Made by a program: the position numbers and the translations under genes. The notes beneath the pieces are model-generated. The model worked only from the letters and a program-made list of their open reading frames with translations. It had not been told where the DNA came from and made no database searches. A stretch of 64,000 nt of DNA, from contig NZ_CP115300.1 in assembly GCF_027625935.1 (NCBI RefSeq), positions 682,001 to 746,000 on the forward strand, in the 5' to 3' direction. The DNA is from Streptomyces camelliae (GTDB lineage Bacteria > Actinomycetota > Actinomycetes > Streptomycetales > Streptomycetaceae). The number at the start of each line of letters is the position of its first letter. Within the stretch, counting starts at the first letter, position 1. This document shows, piece by piece, positions 62,552-64,000 of this stretch.

Positions 62552-64000
62552 TCATCCATGGCTCAGGACGACTGCCTGGCCACCCGCGGGGGCCATCGCG
62601 ACGCTCAGCGTGGTCGACGAGGTCACGGTCTGTGTGCTCACGACGACGGGGGTCTGGTACGGGCTGCTTCCCGGTGTTCCGTCGGCGTAGATCGTCGCGG
62701 TGTAGGTGCCGCTGCCGAGGAAGGACAGCGGGATCGACAGGGTCCGGGCGGTCTCGTTGGTCATCGCCCCCAGGTACCAGGTGCTGCCGCTGCGCCGGGC
62801 GACGGCGACGTACTCGCCGATCGAACCGGCGAGGGTCCTGCTCTGGTCCCAGACGGTGGGGATGGCATCGAACCAGGGCAGCCCGGGCCACTTGGACGGG
62901 GTGGAGTACATCGAGGGGGTGCCGTACCAGTACAGGAAGTCCAGGGGCTGGTAGTACACGGCGGCCATCGCCATCTGGTGGGCGTTGGTCGTCCGGTCGC
63001 GGGACTGGCCGTAGCAGATGGTGTAGTCCATCGGCCCGCCGATGTTGCGGGTGAAGGGCAGCGTGACGTTGTGGGTGGCGGTCGGGAAGTGCTCGTTGCC
63101 CCGCACGCCCTCCAGGCTGATCCAGTTGGGGTAGGTCCGCTCGTAGCCGAACGGCCGCACGTCGTCGTGCATGTCGATCAGCAGCTTGTACTCGGCCGCT
63201 GTCCTGGCCCAGGCGGTGATCTGGTTCGTCATCGCCTGTGTGCCGTCGTTGATGAAGCCCAGCTTGACGCCCGCGACGCCCCAGCTCCGGTACCGGGCGA
63301 ACAGGCTGTCCGGGCTGCTCAGTGCCATGGGGTTGACGTAGAGGATGACGCCGATTCCCTTGCCGGTGGCGTAGGAGATGACCGTGGGCAGGTCGATGGC
63401 GGAGATCGGCTTTGTGGCGTCGGTCGAGGTGTGCTCCGGGCCGTACCACCCCGAGTCGTACTCGATGTACTGCAGGCCTCGGGCGACGGCGAAGTCGACG
63501 GCCGCCAGCCCGTCCGCGGTGGTCAGATTGCACCGGAAGACCTTGCCCGGCTTGATCCACGACGTGTCGGCGAGGGCGCCGGCCGGGGCCAGGTTGAGCA
63601 CCAGCTCCGCGTTGTCGACCAGTTCGGCGTGGGTGGAGCCGATCACCACCGCGCGCCAGGGCGTGGCGAACGGCGTCGTGACGGTGGAGGTCGTCTGGAC
63701 CGTTCCGGAGCCGCGCGCCGTGTGCCGCATCAGGTACGCCGCGAGGGCGTTGGGCTGCCCCGAGATCGAACTGAGCATCATCCGTGGATAGTTGATGCGG
63801 GCCGACTCGCAGACGCAGGCGATGAGCCCGCCGTTGTAGGTCGCAGTGAGGGGGAGGTCGGTCAGGGGGCCGGTGTCCGTGGAGGAGGTTCCAGTGGGCG
63901 GGATGGAGCCGGGCTCGACCGGGTTGTAGTCGTCCTCGTCCCGCGCGCTGTAGACGAGTGTGCCGTCCGGGAAGACGAACGTCGTCAGTTCACCGGCGAT
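62552..64000 (-). CDS. secreted GH97-type glycoside hydrolase, 5' partial
   Basis: The frame is open from the window edge to the stop at 62552 (482 residues shown). Early residues (ELTTFVFPDGTLVYSARDED) belong to the GH97 N-terminal domain. The barrel shows GLQYIEYDSGWYGPEH, VAGVKLGFINDGTQAMTNQI and DMHDDVRPFGYERTYPNWIS, then LPFTRNIGGPMDYTICYGQS. A C-terminal beta domain ends GGQAVVLSHG. GH97 members are alpha-glucosidases or alpha-galactosidases using calcium. Position VKxD of the galactosidase type reads VKLGF and the glucosidase HE pair reads HD, so the subtype is open. Confidence 0.82.
   Translation of the reverse strand: MAGELTTFVFPDGTLVYSARDEDDYNPVEPGSIPPTGTSSTDTGPLTDLPLTATYNGGLIACVCESARINYPRMMLSSISGQPNALAAYLMRHTARGSGTVQTTSTVTTPFATPWRAVVIGSTHAELVDNAELVLNLAPAGALADTSWIKPGKVFRCNLTTADGLAAVDFAVARGLQYIEYDSGWYGPEHTSTDATKPISAIDLPTVISYATGKGIGVILYVNPMALSSPDSLFARYRSWGVAGVKLGFINDGTQAMTNQITAWARTAAEYKLLIDMHDDVRPFGYERTYPNWISLEGVRGNEHFPTATHNVTLPFTRNIGGPMDYTICYGQSRDRTTNAHQMAMAAVYYQPLDFLYWYGTPSMYSTPSKWPGLPWFDAIPTVWDQSRTLAGSIGEYVAVARRSGSTWYLGAMTNETARTLSIPLSFLGSGTYTATIYADGTPGSSPYQTPVVVSTQTVTSSTTLSVAMAPAGGQAVVLSHG

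Noticed and set aside
1..64000. CRISPR arrays, tRNA or rRNA genes
   Set aside because: No regularly spaced identical repeats, no cloverleaf with TTCGA loop and no rRNA signature were noticed in the window.

Overview
The window is high-GC DNA with strong codon-position bias, GTG/TTG starts, ATGA/GTGA overlaps, bacterial Tat and lipoprotein signals and CBM-rich secreted glycosidases. It reads as a Streptomyces (or close relative) chromosome, probably an accessory or arm region because pseudogenes, truncations and IS remnants are frequent. No tRNA, rRNA or CRISPR array was seen.

Region 1 (1-10.5 kb): a partial TusA-like gene and a decayed MFS transporter with in-frame TGA codons at tryptophan positions; two GNAT acetyltransferases; an NTF2-like protein; a quinone oxidoreductase-like MDR protein divergent from a LysR regulator; a PucR regulator; a secreted SGNH esterase; a monooxygenase/VOC pair bracketed by IS-like ends and transposase scraps; a methyltransferase; and a CtaG-like membrane protein.

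Region 2 (10.6-28.2 kb): an NRAMP-type carrier lacking the usual metal-binding residues, overlapping a cytosolic MgtE_N/CBS protein and preceded by a candidate proline-rich leader peptide and a 13-bp hairpin. Next come a fused assimilatory nitrate reductase/CysJ-like flavoprotein, a cis-prenyl transferase, a secreted phosphodiesterase-type hydrolase, a decayed PEP-mutase gene, a LuxR/histidine kinase pair, an MMPL transporter with an ArsR regulator, and an MDR oxidoreductase with a palindromic operator.

Region 3 (28.2-64 kb): a plant/glycan deoxysugar and arabinose utilisation island. Two secreted GH29 fucosidases are divergent from a CUT2 ABC transporter, followed by a tightly overlapping catabolic operon: fuconate dehydratase, fuconolactonase, FucU mutarotase, MDR dehydrogenase, KduD-type SDR, KDPG-type aldolase, PfkB kinase, aldo-keto reductase and GntR regulator. 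A second GntR regulator is divergent from a CUT1 ABC operon carrying an unrecognised 670-residue protein, a RhaM-type mutarotase and a second fuconolactonase. The start of that operon's tail is a partly deleted duplicate of the first catabolic operon. Then come two GH54 arabinofuranosidases (one truncated), a large parallel beta-helix CBM32/CBM13 protein, an IS1634-type remnant and a partial GH97 glycosidase. Candidate operators suggest that the second GntR regulator also controls the beta-helix enzyme.

Inferred flow: extracellular GH29, GH54, GH97 and beta-helix enzymes release L-fucose, arabinose and oligosaccharides; the two ABC systems import them (CUT1 without its own ATPase here); mutarotase, dehydrogenase, lactonase and dehydratase make a 2-keto-3-deoxy acid; and KduD, PfkB and Eda-type enzymes join it to central metabolism, possibly together with uronate-derived KDG. 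Function statements rest on recognised motifs and context, not on database searches.
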